A program made the position numbers and the translations under genes. The notes under the pieces were generated by a model. That model saw only the letters and a list, made by a program, of their open reading frames with translations, was not told where the DNA came from and searched no databases. 64,000 nucleotides of DNA, taken from positions 496,001 to 560,000 of the forward strand of contig CDRNVI010000003.1 of the NCBI GenBank assembly GCA_977017575.1, written 5' to 3'. Positions 19,155-29,249 of this stretch are shown here, in pieces. The stretch's first letter is position 1. The number at the start of each line of letters is the position of its first letter. The stretch comes from Paramoeba atlantica. Its lineage: Eukaryota > Discosea.

Positions 19155-21560
19155 TTAACCTCGGGCATCCTCTGATGCATTTCGTAGGTACACATTTCGA
19201 GCGTCGAACCCGACAACTACTTCCCGCACCTCCAGTATGCGCACCGCATTTGCAATCTCTTCCATACTAGTAGACCTCCCGCGCCCTAGCACACGGCGAA
19301 GTTCATCCATTGACACCGTACTTCTCTCGCTTACGGTGCGGAGATACTCCTCGATTCGACGTACAAGCAAATCGGCGCCGCCCTCGGAAACGTGACCACC
19401 AAATACGCGAGCAAAGTTTACCCCGGTGTCACCGGATCCCGCAGTGAGGTCCACTCCGGCACTTCCCCAAGCGGCGTGCATTAGATCACGCGCGTCCTCA
19501 GCGTCGCGTAATGTCACCTGCACACTCCATCGCATACGTGCCCTGGCCTCCGCCAGTCGTATGAGCGACTCCAGCGTACGGAGAGTTGGGCTCATGGAAC
19601 CAAACGAGCGCACTCCCCGCATGGTGCAGTAGGTATTGGTAAGGGAGTTCTGAGCCTCAGCCGAGAGCACAGGATGGATCTGTGAGCGGGCGTACACAAT
19701 AAATTTAGTGAGGTCTGTGGAAGACATAACTTCCTCACCCGTGTTGACGATTCCATCCGTGTCCATCGCATCCGCTGCTTTTTCGTTCTCCTCCGGACCT
19801 GTGGCTCCAAACATGCGAATGAGATGACGAGTTAAGGAGCGGTGAAACTCCTCAGGGTGGTCATCAAGCATTAGATAGATGAGATCAAATCGACTGAGTA
19901 GACCGGGGTCCAAATTTAGATTCTCAACAACGGTAAGATTTTTATCCCACTTACTCTCGCGAGGATTCGCCGCGGCCAATATTGAGGTTCGCGCATTCAA
20001 CTGGCACACAATACCTGCTTTCGCAATACTTAACGTGTGCTGCTCCATGACTTCCTTTAGCACATTTCGCTGTTGCGTGTCCATCTTATCAAACTCATCA
20101 ATACAGCACACCCCACCGTCGGACAAAACCAACGCACCGCTCTCCAGTACGCGATCCCCTGTGTCAGCGTCGCGCACAATGTACGCTGTGAGTCCGACAC
20201 TACTGCTACTTCGACCACTCACATAAACCCCACGATGGGACACACGGTGCACATGCGCCAGGAGCTGCGATTTCGCCAGCCCGGGATCACCACAAAGCAG
20301 AATATTAATTTCCCCACGACAGGAGCTGTTGGAGAATTGTTTTGCGGTTCCACCAAACAGAAGGGTCAGTAGCCCATCTTTCGCGCTCTCCATCCCAAAC
20401 ACGGAGGGGGCCAGGGACTGTCGCAGGAGGTCATAAATATCCGGCCGGTCCGCCATCTCCCGCAAACGCTGCACCTCACCCAAAAAATACGCACTCTCGG
20501 TATCCTTATTCTCCAGACAGCTCAGAAACCTCTCCGTGCCCTCATTCATACGATCGTGTGCATTCCTCTTCTTCAGCCTTTTCAAGTGAATACAATCCAT
20601 ATGGGAGCGTACCACGGCATGGCACAAATACCGGTTCTGCTGGATCCGTGCGGGGTGCACGCGATACACCCCGGTGGCCACCACCACATCCCCGGGCACC
20701 ACACTGTCCACGAGGGCGTTGTACACCGAGAGCGCGATCGTAATCGGGGTCTCCCCGGGACGCATATCCTCGGGGGTCTCCTGTAGCCGAATCACCTGTT
20801 TGTCCTCGTAGGTACACAGGTGGTGCATGAGACGGAAGGTGCCGTGGGCGCCACACCCGGGACAGCGCGGGGGCTCGTGGATTTTACCCCGATCCACGCT
20901 GGAGTGGGTGGTGAGCGCACACTTCTCACACTGGAACTCCGCGTGGGCCATCTCGGGGATCACCGTGGAGGTGCGCACGACAATACCCCGGACCGCGGTG
21001 AGACGCTCCACGTGGAGGTGGGAGAGCGCATTCATCGCGGTCTCGGGGACGTTGTAGGGGCAGAGGACAAGGGGGCGAACCGAGGGGGCGTGGGGGGAGG
21101 TCGAGGAGGGGAGCTCACGCACGCCGGCAGGGGGGGTTGTGTGGATTTGATACCAGTGCTCCCCGAGGGCGAGCTCGAATACCGGGATACAGGTCGTGGG
21201 GTGTTCCATCATGGATTCGTGAAGAAAGGGGTGGGTGTCCGCGAGTGTGGACATGTCCACCTCCAGGCCGCACCCGGGTTGTGTGAGCTCTCGCAGTCGG
21301 CTGTGAAGTGCGGTCTCGGCGTACTGCCGACAGCTACGCTCGAGTTCTTGGATATCGATGGAGGTTCCCCATATGACGGTGCGAGTCTCGGCGGCCGGTA
21401 GTCCGTGCGCCACGGTCATGTTATCTGGAAGGGCGCCCGGACCCTCGACATCGTACGACTCTGGTTCCGGTTCTGCATGGATGGGTGGTGGTGGAACACT
21501 GTCAAAAGGGTCCACGAAGGCTCTTGAGCGAGGCATGCCGTACGTCTCGTCGGGGTCCAT
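19155..21560 (-). CDS. MCM4: Replicative helicase subunit MCM4
   Basis: This 801-residue protein is an MCM family member. The N-terminal VIWGTSI (near residue 62) is the MCM4-type signature. A C4 zinc finger (CEKC then CPGC, near 210-235) mediates double-hexamer contacts. The AAA+ core has Walker A GDPGLAKS (near 425), Walker B CCIDEFDKMD (near 485), sensor-1 LAAANPRESKWD and the arginine finger in SRFDLIYLMLD (near 553). The winged-helix region follows residue 700. As part of MCM2-7 it unwinds DNA at replication forks. Length and motif set look complete. The N-terminal tail of about 60 residues is shorter than in animals and has few Ser/Thr targets for regulatory kinases. Confidence 0.95.
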   Translation of the reverse strand: MDPDETYGMPRSRAFVDPFDSVPPPPIHAEPEPESYDVEGPGALPDNMTVAHGLPAAETRTVIWGTSIDIQELERSCRQYAETALHSRLRELTQPGCGLEVDMSTLADTHPFLHESMMEHPTTCIPVFELALGEHWYQIHTTPPAGVRELPSSTSPHAPSVRPLVLCPYNVPETAMNALSHLHVERLTAVRGIVVRTSTVIPEMAHAEFQCEKCALTTHSSVDRGKIHEPPRCPGCGAHGTFRLMHHLCTYEDKQVIRLQETPEDMRPGETPITIALSVYNALVDSVVPGDVVVATGVYRVHPARIQQNRYLCHAVVRSHMDCIHLKRLKKRNAHDRMNEGTERFLSCLENKDTESAYFLGEVQRLREMADRPDIYDLLRQSLAPSVFGMESAKDGLLTLLFGGTAKQFSNSSCRGEINILLCGDPGLAKSQLLAHVHRVSHRGVYVSGRSSSSVGLTAYIVRDADTGDRVLESGALVLSDGGVCCIDEFDKMDTQQRNVLKEVMEQHTLSIAKAGIVCQLNARTSILAAANPRESKWDKNLTVVENLNLDPGLLSRFDLIYLMLDDHPEEFHRSLTRHLIRMFGATGPEENEKAADAMDTDGIVNTGEEVMSSTDLTKFIVYARSQIHPVLSAEAQNSLTNTYCTMRGVRSFGSMSPTLRTLESLIRLAEARARMRWSVQVTLRDAEDARDLMHAAWGSAGVDLTAGSGDTGVNFARVFGGHVSEGGADLLVRRIEEYLRTVSERSTVSMDELRRVLGRGRSTSMEEIANAVRILEVREVVVGFDARNVYLRNASEDARG

Positions 21561-21875
21561 TGATCTCTAAATTATTTTCTTATCCGACAAGTTAAAGGGG
21601 ATATACGTTGAAGAAATGCGCACGATTTACAGGATGAATGAGCTACCGTCACCCCCCCCCTCACTTGTCCTACCACGTGACATATCCGCTTTTGAGAATT
21701 TGAGGGCGGATATGTCACGTGGTAGTCCCCTGCCCTTGATCATTTTTGAAAAATTATATTTTTCGTATTTTTTAGTTGCAGATACAGTTGTATTTAATAG
21801 AAACCAGTTACGACTATCTCCACAAAGTACGACACTCAGTCTACAGATATTATCTCTTTAAAAACTATTTGAATC

Positions 21876-22856
21876 ATGATGTCTAGAAAGAAGCGAAACT
21901 ATGAACCATTCAACGCTAGTCAAGTACTAGTACCCATCACTTCGAAAACTGAAAACACAGCGGTGATACCCTATGTGGGAGACACGTCTGGAAGTGTAAT
22001 AAATGCTCAACAGGTTTCCGCATCACAGAGTGCATCTGAGCGAAAAATACGCGTTGACATCACCATCCAGCAAAAGCGTAATATTTGTGCTGCGCTTGAC
22101 AACGGAAAAAGTCAAGCGAAAGTGGCACAAAAATACAAGGTTGACTGTAGCACTGTACGCAAAATTTATTCAAAGAAAAAAGAATGGCAGCAACTTGTGC
22201 ATCTCGGGTACGGAAACAAATTCCAATATCACCCTCCACTCCGAAATCGTGAGGTGTATCAGGGTGGATTGGAAACTGTGCAGGTGTTGAGAGAGTCGCT
22301 AGTTTCAGTGACCAAGAGCATGATGGTCAAATACTTCAACGAAGTTTCTGATCACTTCCGGAACCTTACTGACCGAGGCCAACAGGCATTCTGGTTGCGC
22401 TTTTGTAAGTGGGCAAACATTTCTGTTCGCCGGGTGAACGGTTGCACCCAGTTACTTCCTGTGGATGCAGAAGAAAAAGTGCGAAACTGGAAAGATATGC
22501 TTTCTCTCATGAATGCTGACTGTGGCGGTTACAAAGTAATTGTTCATGGAGACGAAACACCTGTTGCCTGGGAGGCTGTGGCAAATCTAACATATGAATT
22601 TCGTGGAACCAAGCGCGTCAAGATATGTACAACTGGAAAAGAGCGTAACATTACAACTTGTTGGATGTGGTGTCGTTCTTCGAAAAATTGTGATGACACC
22701 TGGTCGCACCTAATGAACCCACCTCACCTGATTTGGAGCGCGCAATCAGAGGTTGGACCCATTGCACAAGAAACCAAGCGAGCCAGCGTGAAATGTAAAT
22801 GTACCAGCACTGCGTCGAAACGGTCGCTACTCGCGTATTATATCTATCAGATATGA
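21876..22856 (+). pseudogene. pogo-type transposase, N-terminal part
   Basis: This 326-codon frame encodes a CENP-B/psq-type helix-turn-helix (IQQKRNICAALDNGKSQAKV, near residues 60-105) followed by the start of a DDE catalytic domain with VIVHGDETPVAW supplying the first Asp (near residue 220). The frame degrades after about residue 260 and ends near a 50-bp insertion flanked by a 20-bp direct repeat. The protein is therefore truncated. The rest of the catalytic domain continues at 22953, so the copy is unlikely to be active. Confidence 0.8.
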
Positions 22857-22907
22857 TAGAGCGATATATAGATATATCGCGCTAGTAAAACGGTCGCTAC
22901 TCGCGTA
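22818..22907. repeat. 50-bp palindromic insertion flanked by 20-bp direct repeats
   Basis: AAACGGTCGCTACTCGCGTA occurs at 22818-22837 and 22888-22907. Between them are 50 bp rich in TATC/GATA, including the near-perfect palindrome GCGATATATAGATATATCGC. The arrangement resembles a small fold-back insertion with an unusually long target duplication, or a slippage product. It separates the two transposase parts. Confidence 0.8.
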
Positions 22908-22952
22908 ACTCGAGGTTACGCGGCACATCGCACTAAGGAACTGCTTCTGTAC

Positions 22953-23606
22953 TTGAAGGAAAGGCATATCGATGTTTTGTTTATTCCTGGCGGATGTACC
23001 CCATTAGTACAACTTATGGACACAAGCGTTAACAAAACTTTTAAGAAGAACTACATGGACAAGTTTGCATACTGGCGTGCGGCACGCAGCTTTAAGGCCC
23101 TTGAGGCACCGGAACGCATGCTAATTACTCGTTTTGCGGTTGAAAGCCTTCGTGAAGTGGATCTCGGTGAGCTTAACTCGTGCTTTGAGAAACATTATCT
23201 ACCAGCACTATTCCGAGGACATGAAGAAATATCTTTATCAGCAGTCGACGAGCTGCGTTCAAGCACATTAAGTATAACCTCAGGAATGGAAGAGGCGGAG
23301 CATGAGGCTAGTGCAGTATCTGAGGTGACAAATTTGGTTGAATCTTCTGAAGGAGGTGATAACGAAAGGGATATAGTACACGTTGCGAGTGAGTTGTCAC
23401 AGTTAAGGGTAGAGAATAATAGTTTTTTTGCTGTACCATTTCCAAAATCAAGTGACGTGGCAGTTGTACAAGAGTGTTGCTATTGTACACTTGTGAATCT
23501 CGTCAGACGTGAATGTAGCGAGTATGGTTGTAAACGAACCTTCCATCATATGTGCGCGATTGAAGTCAAGGGGGAGGAAAATGATGACCGTTGTATACTT
23601 CATTAA
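22953..23606 (+). pseudogene. pogo-type transposase, C-terminal part with Cys/His finger
   Basis: Upstream of this frame the same reading continues back through RGYAAHRTKELLLYLKERH to the insertion. IDVLFIPGGCTPLVQLMD matches the pogo/CENP-B DDE domain segment that carries the third acidic residue in this superfamily (typically near a Pro-x-x-Thr-x-x-x-Gln-x-x-Asp pattern). The last 50 residues hold C-x2-C, YGCKRTFHHMC and a final Cys-His, an added zinc finger. Such C-terminal fingers vary among pogo elements. The copy is broken because it lacks a continuous link to the N-terminal part. Confidence 0.75.
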
Positions 23607-23931
23607 AGATCAGAAACTGTTTTATTAAAAATGATAGCTGTATTATAATAAAGCAGAATAAATTTAAAGTGCATTTTCTGTTTTAGCGTTATACGTTTTC
23701 CTATATTTCATAAAATTAATATTCGCGCACTTTTTGTTTACTTGGGTTTTTTTACATGCTTTAATTCAGTTGATATTGTTTTTCCCTTGTAAACACCATT
23801 TGTATTCATATACAATGTATTTAATCTATTGTTACGTGGTCTCACGTTATATCTATCGTTCGCGTTATATTCGGAAAGCTGTTCAAACGATAAAGCTACC
23901 GTTTCTGTAAAAAAAACAACTTCCTCTGAAA

Positions 23932-23993
23932 GTTGGGACCTCCTCGTGGTCTTCCCTGGCACTGCCATCTCGCTGATGGTACTGAAGCCGACC
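23932..23993 (+). ncRNA. HDV-like ribozyme, copy 2, lacking P1 5' strand
   Basis: About 60 nt match copy 1 (GGGACCTCCTCGTGGTCTTC is identical). P2 is GTTGG/CCGAC, where copy 1 has GTCGG/CCGAC, so a G-C pair has become G-U and pairing is kept. P3 and the loop TCCTCGT are unchanged. P4 reads CCATC/GATGG where copy 1 reads CTATC/GATAG, a compensatory change. The P1 3' strand CTTCCCT is present, but no GGGGAAG-like partner lies upstream (the nearest, CTGAAAG, mispairs). This copy is probably inactive. It sits near the 3' end of the pogo element. Confidence 0.65.
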
Positions 23994-24316
23994 TAATAAG
24001 TTCGAAAAAGAGTTTTTCCATGTACACGGATGTATACAAAAATGTGCCATACAATTCCTCTTGATACTACGTGACTTGTCCTACCACGCGACTTATCCGC
24101 CTTTTCCGCTTTTTTGGCCTTTTCGTCGGGACAAGTGAGGGGGGGGTGACGGTAATCTCTTCACACCAAAGAGATTTGGGTCACCCCAAAATCAAGGTTA
24201 AATAATTTAACTTAAATTTGAAGATTGTAGGTGGAGATTGTAAGAAATTTTATATTTAGAAAATCAGATACAGATAAGGACACAATGATATTTGTGTGTA
24301 TTGCATGCACGTATTC

Positions 24317-25252
24317 TTATTGTAGACCCCATGGCATATGGCTGCGTGGACCATCTGCAGGATGTCGCTTTTGCTCAAGTTCTAAATCTGGGAGAGCGAA
24401 TTCCTGCAGCTCATATTCTCTGTCAAAGGGTCCCGTTCGTGTCAGAACTTTCCTCTTCGACCAATTATCCGTAAATATACCGGACCAGGGGTAGGGTCCT
24501 TTCCAGGGTTTTAATTTCGGTCTCGGTGGGAAGTCATAGTATTGCTCCCCGAAAAGTTCATTTGTTCCCATGCGGTAATTGTACACGTGCTCGAAGTGTG
24601 CCTTTTTGAATTCCCAACCGGCTTGCTCGGACATGAGTCCATTGTGGGAGACAAGAATGACGTCAAATCCTCGATTGGGCTTCTCCACGGCATACATTTC
24701 GCGAAATTCTTTTTCATTTAGCTGGAGGGCGTAGTCAATCTCGTCTCGAGGAATCCAAATTGAGTGGGGAATCCAGAAATGCATTTTCTCCACCTCCATT
24801 CTACAGTCCACTATGTACGTCGTGGGCTCGGGGTATTTCGTCAGCTGGATCAGATCCGCTTTGTATACCTGTCGGCACAACATGTGACGCATGTGGGCCC
24901 AGTGACGCTGTTCAAATTCGAACTTGTGAGAATCATAATACCAAGGCTGAAATTCTCGAGGGTGCCAATTAAACCATTCTCGCGGATTAATCTCCCCGTC
25001 TAGCATAAAGTGATGCCGTGTGCGTCGGTCGGGCCCTCCGAGCAAGAGTTGGCGCACAGGCTTTAACATGAAGTCAAAACAAACACCGAAGAAATAATCG
25101 AAAACTTTTGATATAAATAGAACGTGTCCTGGAGAACGTATTTCTTTGTTCACCATGAAGACCACATTGATAGAGCGTGATAAATTTTTGTAACAAAAAA
25201 AGCGTCTAGATGTGCCTAACTCTCGCATGCGTATCTCTAAAGAAGCAAACAT
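24317..25252 (-). CDS. Rhodanese-like protein, probably mitochondrial
   Basis: This 311-residue protein contains a rhodanese-like fold at about residues 145-240: IVDCRMEVE, a HSIWIPRDEIDYA segment in place of the GAxxIPxxE motif, and DVILVSHNGLMSEQAGWEF where the active-site loop should be. The catalytic Cys is replaced by His, so sulfurtransferase activity is not expected. The C-terminal 70 residues are Trp/Tyr/Pro-rich. Kinetoplastid respiratory complexes and mitoribosomes contain several such inactive rhodanese-like subunits, so a structural mitochondrial role is an inference. The N-terminal 50 residues include a hydrophobic stretch. The start could be the internal Met near residue 33. Confidence 0.55.
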   Translation of the reverse strand: MFASLEIRMRELGTSRRFFCYKNLSRSINVVFMVNKEIRSPGHVLFISKVFDYFFGVCFDFMLKPVRQLLLGGPDRRTRHHFMLDGEINPREWFNWHPREFQPWYYDSHKFEFEQRHWAHMRHMLCRQVYKADLIQLTKYPEPTTYIVDCRMEVEKMHFWIPHSIWIPRDEIDYALQLNEKEFREMYAVEKPNRGFDVILVSHNGLMSEQAGWEFKKAHFEHVYNYRMGTNELFGEQYYDFPPRPKLKPWKGPYPWSGIFTDNWSKRKVLTRTGPFDREYELQEFALPDLELEQKRHPADGPRSHMPWGLQ

Positions 25253-25521
25253 TATTTTTAAAGAGAGCCCAAAAACTTGAATTATAACTTTTAGGGTTTT
25301 AATTACACTAAATTAGGGTAAAAACTGCCTCAAAAAAGATAGATGAATTTAAAGATAATTTATTCAAAGCTGTCATAGTATTCGATTTGGCTGTCCGTAA
25401 GTCTTCTACGGGACGTCACATATTCCTTTTTTTTGGATCCTTTTCAGTAGACCCCTTTCTATAGAAATTTTTTCTATGTATTATTTACCACGTACCGTAA
25501 ACAATTCTACCGAAATTATAC

Positions 25522-27501
25522 TTAAATATTGCAGAGCACGAACCCTGCCGTTACTGTCAGCGCTCCTCCAAAATAAAGAGGCGTAAATGTGTGCGATTTT
25601 ATAAAGAAGTCTAGCACCATAGCGAGGGGAATGGTAAGTGATAGCCCCACAGTAGCAACGAGTGGTGAAGTCAGCACCACGCCTCGGGCCCATAATACAT
25701 CGGAAAGACTGGTACCGACCAGGGCGTTAACAACAAGGGGCCATATCGTGTGCTTCGGCGGGAATAAAAAGGTTTCAGTACCGGTGTAGTGAAGAATCAG
25801 AAATCCGGGCCAGAAAATCAGAGTGTTCACTACCCCCAGTAGTCCAAACACCATCCCCATGCTGTAGTGCCGTTCATCAGGAAGCTGTCGTTTTAGCGCG
25901 ACGGTATAGGCCGCATAGAAAAACGCAGAAACACTCGCGGCCGCCATGCCATATGGTGTGGAGTGCCCTTGATTCGACCCGGTGGCAAATCCCACCATAA
26001 TGGAACCACCAACACAGAGAAGAACGGCACCAAAATGGTGGATGCGGGCCCGCTGACCGAGAATAAAAAAGCTCAGCACGAGCGTCCACACCGAGCTTGT
26101 GGAGCTTAGAATCGTGTTTGTGGACACTGTGGTGGCCGTAAGCGAGGCATTGAACAGCGAGTTGGCGATAAACCACAGAGGACAGAAATACAAGGTGGCC
26201 CACCACAGCCGACGCATGTGGTAGGGCTCTGTGTCCGGCATCACACCCGACTCCTCCCCCTCCGCGGCGTCGTACTCCTTCGTTCCCGGACACGTGCGAG
26301 CCAGGCACACCCGACAGGAGTCCCAGCAACGAGCCCCAGACCGTGGAGTCGCCAGCTCAGCGGTAGGATAACTTGATCGCCCCGTACAGGGCTCCGAGGT
26401 GGGTGGGTTGGTTCGCGTAGAGACCTCTTCCATAGGATCCGGTACCGGTTCCTCCTCCACGCAAGCCCCCACCTTTGGGGTCTTCGCCACCGTATCCCTC
26501 CGACCACACAGCACCCCACGCCAACGGCGACGAAAGATGTACCCGAAATTCCACACGGAGAACCCAAACGTGTTGAAGTAGGTCAAAAAGTACGGCTTGT
26601 TGTATTCCAAATTCCCATAGATGTACTGAATCCACAACGAGGACACAACCCAGATAATCGCCACCGTCACAATCAGAAACACCCCAAAAGCATAATTCGA
26701 GTACGGCAACCACAGACCACACCAGGAAACCGCCCGTTTCACCCCCTCCCACGACCTTTTCACCATCCCTCCCTTTCCACCACCTTCTCCCTCCTCCCCT
26801 CCCCCACCCTTCCCCCCCTGCTCCCCCGTCCCATTTCCCTTTCCCTCCCCATACGACCCCACCGCGGGGGGGAGGTAATACGACGAAGACCCTAACGGGG
26901 ATCGTCCACCACCTCCCCCTCCCATCATCCCTCCCCCACCCATCATCCGTACCCCACCCCCTCCACCACCCCCCATCCGCGCACTCTCCAACGCGTCACA
27001 CGACAGCGCGGAGCGTGCCGTGAGCAGTGGACTACGGGGCTCCGAGGGCACTCCCCCGCCTGTGAGGATATCATCAAAGGAGTGAGCCCCGGGGAGCGTG
27101 GCGGAGAGGGCGCAGGGGACTCGACGCGTGGTGGAGTGGTGGGGAGAGGAAGAGGAAGAGGAGAGGAAGGGGAGACGGGGGAGCAGACGGGACGCGGCAC
27201 TGGTACTCCCCCGGGTGGTACTTGCGGTGGAGGAGCTGCGACTGGGGGCGTAGATGCGGTCCGTGGGGTCGGTGGGGGGTGGGTGACGACCGCTCAGGAT
27301 GTGGTGGGGGTGGTGGGGGTGGTGGGGGTGGTGGGGGTGGTGGGAGAGGGTGAGACCGGAGGGGAGGTCGGAGGGGAGGGCGAGCTCATCGACGGAGAGG
27401 AAGGCGGCGGCGGAGGAGGGGGAGCCGGCGGAGAGGGTGTCGGCGAGACTGGAGGCACCGCCCCAGGGTTCGTCGGGGTCGTTGCTGGTGGTGGGTTTCA
27501 T
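25522..27501 (-). CDS. SLC35F/EamA-type membrane transporter
   Basis: This is a 659-residue protein. From about residue 265 on it has some ten hydrophobic segments. The first, with VAIIWVVSSLWIQYIYG and then YNKPYFLTYFNTFGFSVW, is typical of the SLC35F5/THI74 branch of the drug/metabolite transporter superfamily. A second block starts LWWATLYFCPLWFIANSLFN and holds TNTILSSTSSVWTL, another hallmark. Substrates of this branch are poorly known. The N-terminal 260 residues are low-complexity (Ser/Pro/Gly-rich) with a HPH repeat encoded by a 9-bp minisatellite near 27300-27345. A cytosolic insertion of about 90 residues splits the first membrane half. Organelle location cannot be read from the sequence. 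Confidence 0.85.
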   Translation of the reverse strand: MKPTTSNDPDEPWGGASSLADTLSAGSPSSAAAFLSVDELALPSDLPSGLTLSHHPHHPHHPHHPHHILSGRHPPPTDPTDRIYAPSRSSSTASTTRGSTSAASRLLPRLPFLSSSSSSPHHSTTRRVPCALSATLPGAHSFDDILTGGGVPSEPRSPLLTARSALSCDALESARMGGGGGGGVRMMGGGGMMGGGGGGRSPLGSSSYYLPPAVGSYGEGKGNGTGEQGGKGGGGEEGEGGGKGGMVKRSWEGVKRAVSWCGLWLPYSNYAFGVFLIVTVAIIWVVSSLWIQYIYGNLEYNKPYFLTYFNTFGFSVWNFGYIFRRRWRGVLCGRRDTVAKTPKVGACVEEEPVPDPMEEVSTRTNPPTSEPCTGRSSYPTAELATPRSGARCWDSCRVCLARTCPGTKEYDAAEGEESGVMPDTEPYHMRRLWWATLYFCPLWFIANSLFNASLTATTVSTNTILSSTSSVWTLVLSFFILGQRARIHHFGAVLLCVGGSIMVGFATGSNQGHSTPYGMAAASVSAFFYAAYTVALKRQLPDERHYSMGMVFGLLGVVNTLIFWPGFLILHYTGTETFLFPPKHTIWPLVVNALVGTSLSDVLWARGVVLTSPLVATVGLSLTIPLAMVLDFFIKSHTFTPLYFGGALTVTAGFVLCNI

Positions 27502-27805
27502 GAGGGTGGTGGAGATGTGTGGAATGGAGTTGTGTGGGTGTGGTTCGAGGTTGAGGTGTGTGGGTGGAGGTTTTAAGCCAGGAACATGTGTTGGGTGAAA
27601 GTGAATGCTGAATAGAGAAGAAACCTAACGAGTATTTGGGATATGTTCTTGTGGTAGGAATGGCATCTCAGTAAAAATTAAAATAAAATGATAGGGTCTG
27701 AACATACATCTCCCTTGTACGACAAACGTGTATACAAGCGTGTATAAGCTCATGTTGAGAGAGACACATCGTTTACCAGAACTACTATCATCTGAATTAC
27801 GATCC
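27502..27805. other. Intergenic stretch
   Basis: About 300 bp upstream of the transporter gene. The first 100 bp are GT-rich and the rest AT-rich. No gene, terminal repeat or structured RNA recognised. Confidence 0.5.
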
Positions 27806-28222
27806 TTACACTAGTTTAATCTTATGGTGGATACTATTCCTGAGCTTGTCCCTGTGGTGAACAACGCTCCTTCCCCAAAGGTCTCTTATATGGAGCTTTG
27901 CTCCATGAAGCAACTTGGCTTGACCGTGCAATGGAACCTCTTTGGGGCCCTTCCCGGAGCCACTCAGTTTGCTAAAGAACTCGTCAACATTGATCCCGTA
28001 CTGGAGCGCGCATCCGCATGCGCGGACAACTCTATTCACGGTACCCAAGTGATTCGTCGTAACTTGAGTGCCTCGCAACGAGGTGACTTCTCCAGCACGG
28101 ACATAACGCCCCAAGTCAAACTGCGAGATGAACTGTGCGGGGAGGAATCTGTTCTGTTTCGCCCTCCGAGCACCGTTACTGTCCCCGTCGGAGAGTTGGA
28201 AAAGAGCACCCCAAAAAGACAT
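27806..28222 (-). CDS. Ambiguous ORF, either strand could code
   Basis: The minus frame gives 138 residues from an ATG (basic, with SQFDLGRYVRAGEV and a His/Lys-rich end). The exactly opposed plus frame (27824-28228) gives 134 residues from an ATG. Codons of the two frames align base for base, so codon-position bias cannot separate them by eye. The GC content is higher than in the flanks. The minus strand fits the gene cluster, while the plus strand fits the transposase fragment downstream. Neither peptide matches a family I know. Confidence 0.3.
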   Translation of the reverse strand: MSFWGALFQLSDGDSNGARRAKQNRFLPAQFISQFDLGRYVRAGEVTSLRGTQVTTNHLGTVNRVVRACGCALQYGINVDEFFSKLSGSGKGPKEVPLHGQAKLLHGAKLHIRDLWGRSVVHHRDKLRNSIHHKIKLV

Positions 28223-28479
28223 CTGTGAAACGTTCCCATCCTTGTTCGGAACCTAGGAACCCTCGTTGTGGCCCGGAGTTGCACGCATGCCTAACGCGAA
28301 CGGGGTTTAGCGGTGAGGCATGGCTAACACAAGAAGTAAAGCGTCGCGTCTGTAACGCAGTGGGGGGCAGACTGGATATGGTCCACTACGACAAACGTTT
28401 GGCTAGCATGCCGCCGGACACGCGATTCCCGAGCATCGAGGAGGACGGCCTCTGAACCCTCTTCTGCAAATTGGGGTCA

Positions 28480-29098
28480 ATTCTTTTAACGCATCGCCTT
28501 CATGAGGGCGTTGGGGTTGCCGTGAAGACACTGAAAAAGCTTATGGTGAGACAAGCTGCGGACAAGAATAACCTTTTCGCGGATCAGTTGTTGGCAGCAT
28601 GCATGATGCCAAAATTTATAAGAGTACTAGTGTGCATCGTACTCCGCTGTTCACTCACCACAGGATGAAATGTTCTTGGCCGATCTAGGGTACATAGGTT
28701 GTGTGCACTGCCTTGTATCCTATAAGAAAAGTGGCCGTGGTCTCACCGATGATGAAAAACGTGTGAATGAAAGGATTTCACTGATTCGCTCTCGAATTGA
28801 GCGACGTTTTGCACACTTCGACAAGTTTCGTTTTCTTCATGGTACTGATCATGATATGCCATGGGTCAGAGATGCTTTTCAAATTGTTTTTGTAGTTGCG
28901 TATGGACTGCTGGCTACTCAGCCGCAGTATGATTCCATTATAAATTTAAGTTTGAAATCTACAAGTGATGAAGGTGAGTGTTTGTGTAGTAAAGGGTGCG
29001 GTGTAGTTGAGGGTATCGAAAGCGGCAGAGAGTGGGTTAAGGAAAATATAGATGGCGTTGCCTATGAGCCCAAAAAATCAAGTAAGTGCGCTAAATAA
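28480..29098 (+). pseudogene. Harbinger-like (DDE_Tnp_4) transposase fragment
   Basis: The longest open part (28670-29098, 142 residues) begins MFLADLGYIGCVHCL and continues with a NERISLIRSRIERRFAHFDK segment, the GD/A-x-GYxG and N-x-x-I-x-x-x-R-x-x-x-ER motifs of the PIF/Harbinger DDE domain. Just upstream, in another frame, GSMHDAKIYKSTS matches the family's GS-x-HD motif, so a frameshift lies near 28665. The N-terminal catalytic part was not found, and there is a stretch of unclear sequence back to 28230. The copy is broken. Confidence 0.7.
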
Positions 29099-29249
29099 TA
29101 TTTATGTTCAAGGCTCGTGGTGATTTTGTAGTTATAAATAAGTGTATCAGGGTTACCCATTTCTTTGGTAAAATCACTCGTATATTCCTTTTAGTAGATT
29201 TGTTACTAACCGTATTGATTTGTTACTAACCGCAAATTTCATTCAGATT

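Larger units (their letters stand above)
21644..24154 (+). mobile_element. pogo-type (Tc1/mariner superfamily) DNA transposon, decayed
   Basis: The left end TACCGTCACCCCCCCC and the right end (GGGGGGGTGACGGTA) form terminal inverted repeats, extended by CTCACTTGTCC. Both outer ends start and finish with TA, the Tc1/mariner target. Subterminal hairpins occur at each side: CTACCACGTGACATATCCGC pairs with its complement at 21700-21726, and a partial copy of that block lies near 24075. Inside is a two-part transposase and a candidate ribozyme at 23932. The element is about 2.5 kb, normal for pogo-like transposons. Confidence 0.85.

Noticed and set aside
19137-19165. GATTCGAACCCCAG resembling a tRNA T-loop
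   Set aside because: The flanking bases do not pair as a T stem, and no acceptor or anticodon arm fits; the match overlaps the MCM4 end.
27082-27576. Plus-strand 164-codon Gly-rich open frame
   Set aside because: It is the antisense of the Pro/Ser-rich N-terminus of the transporter.
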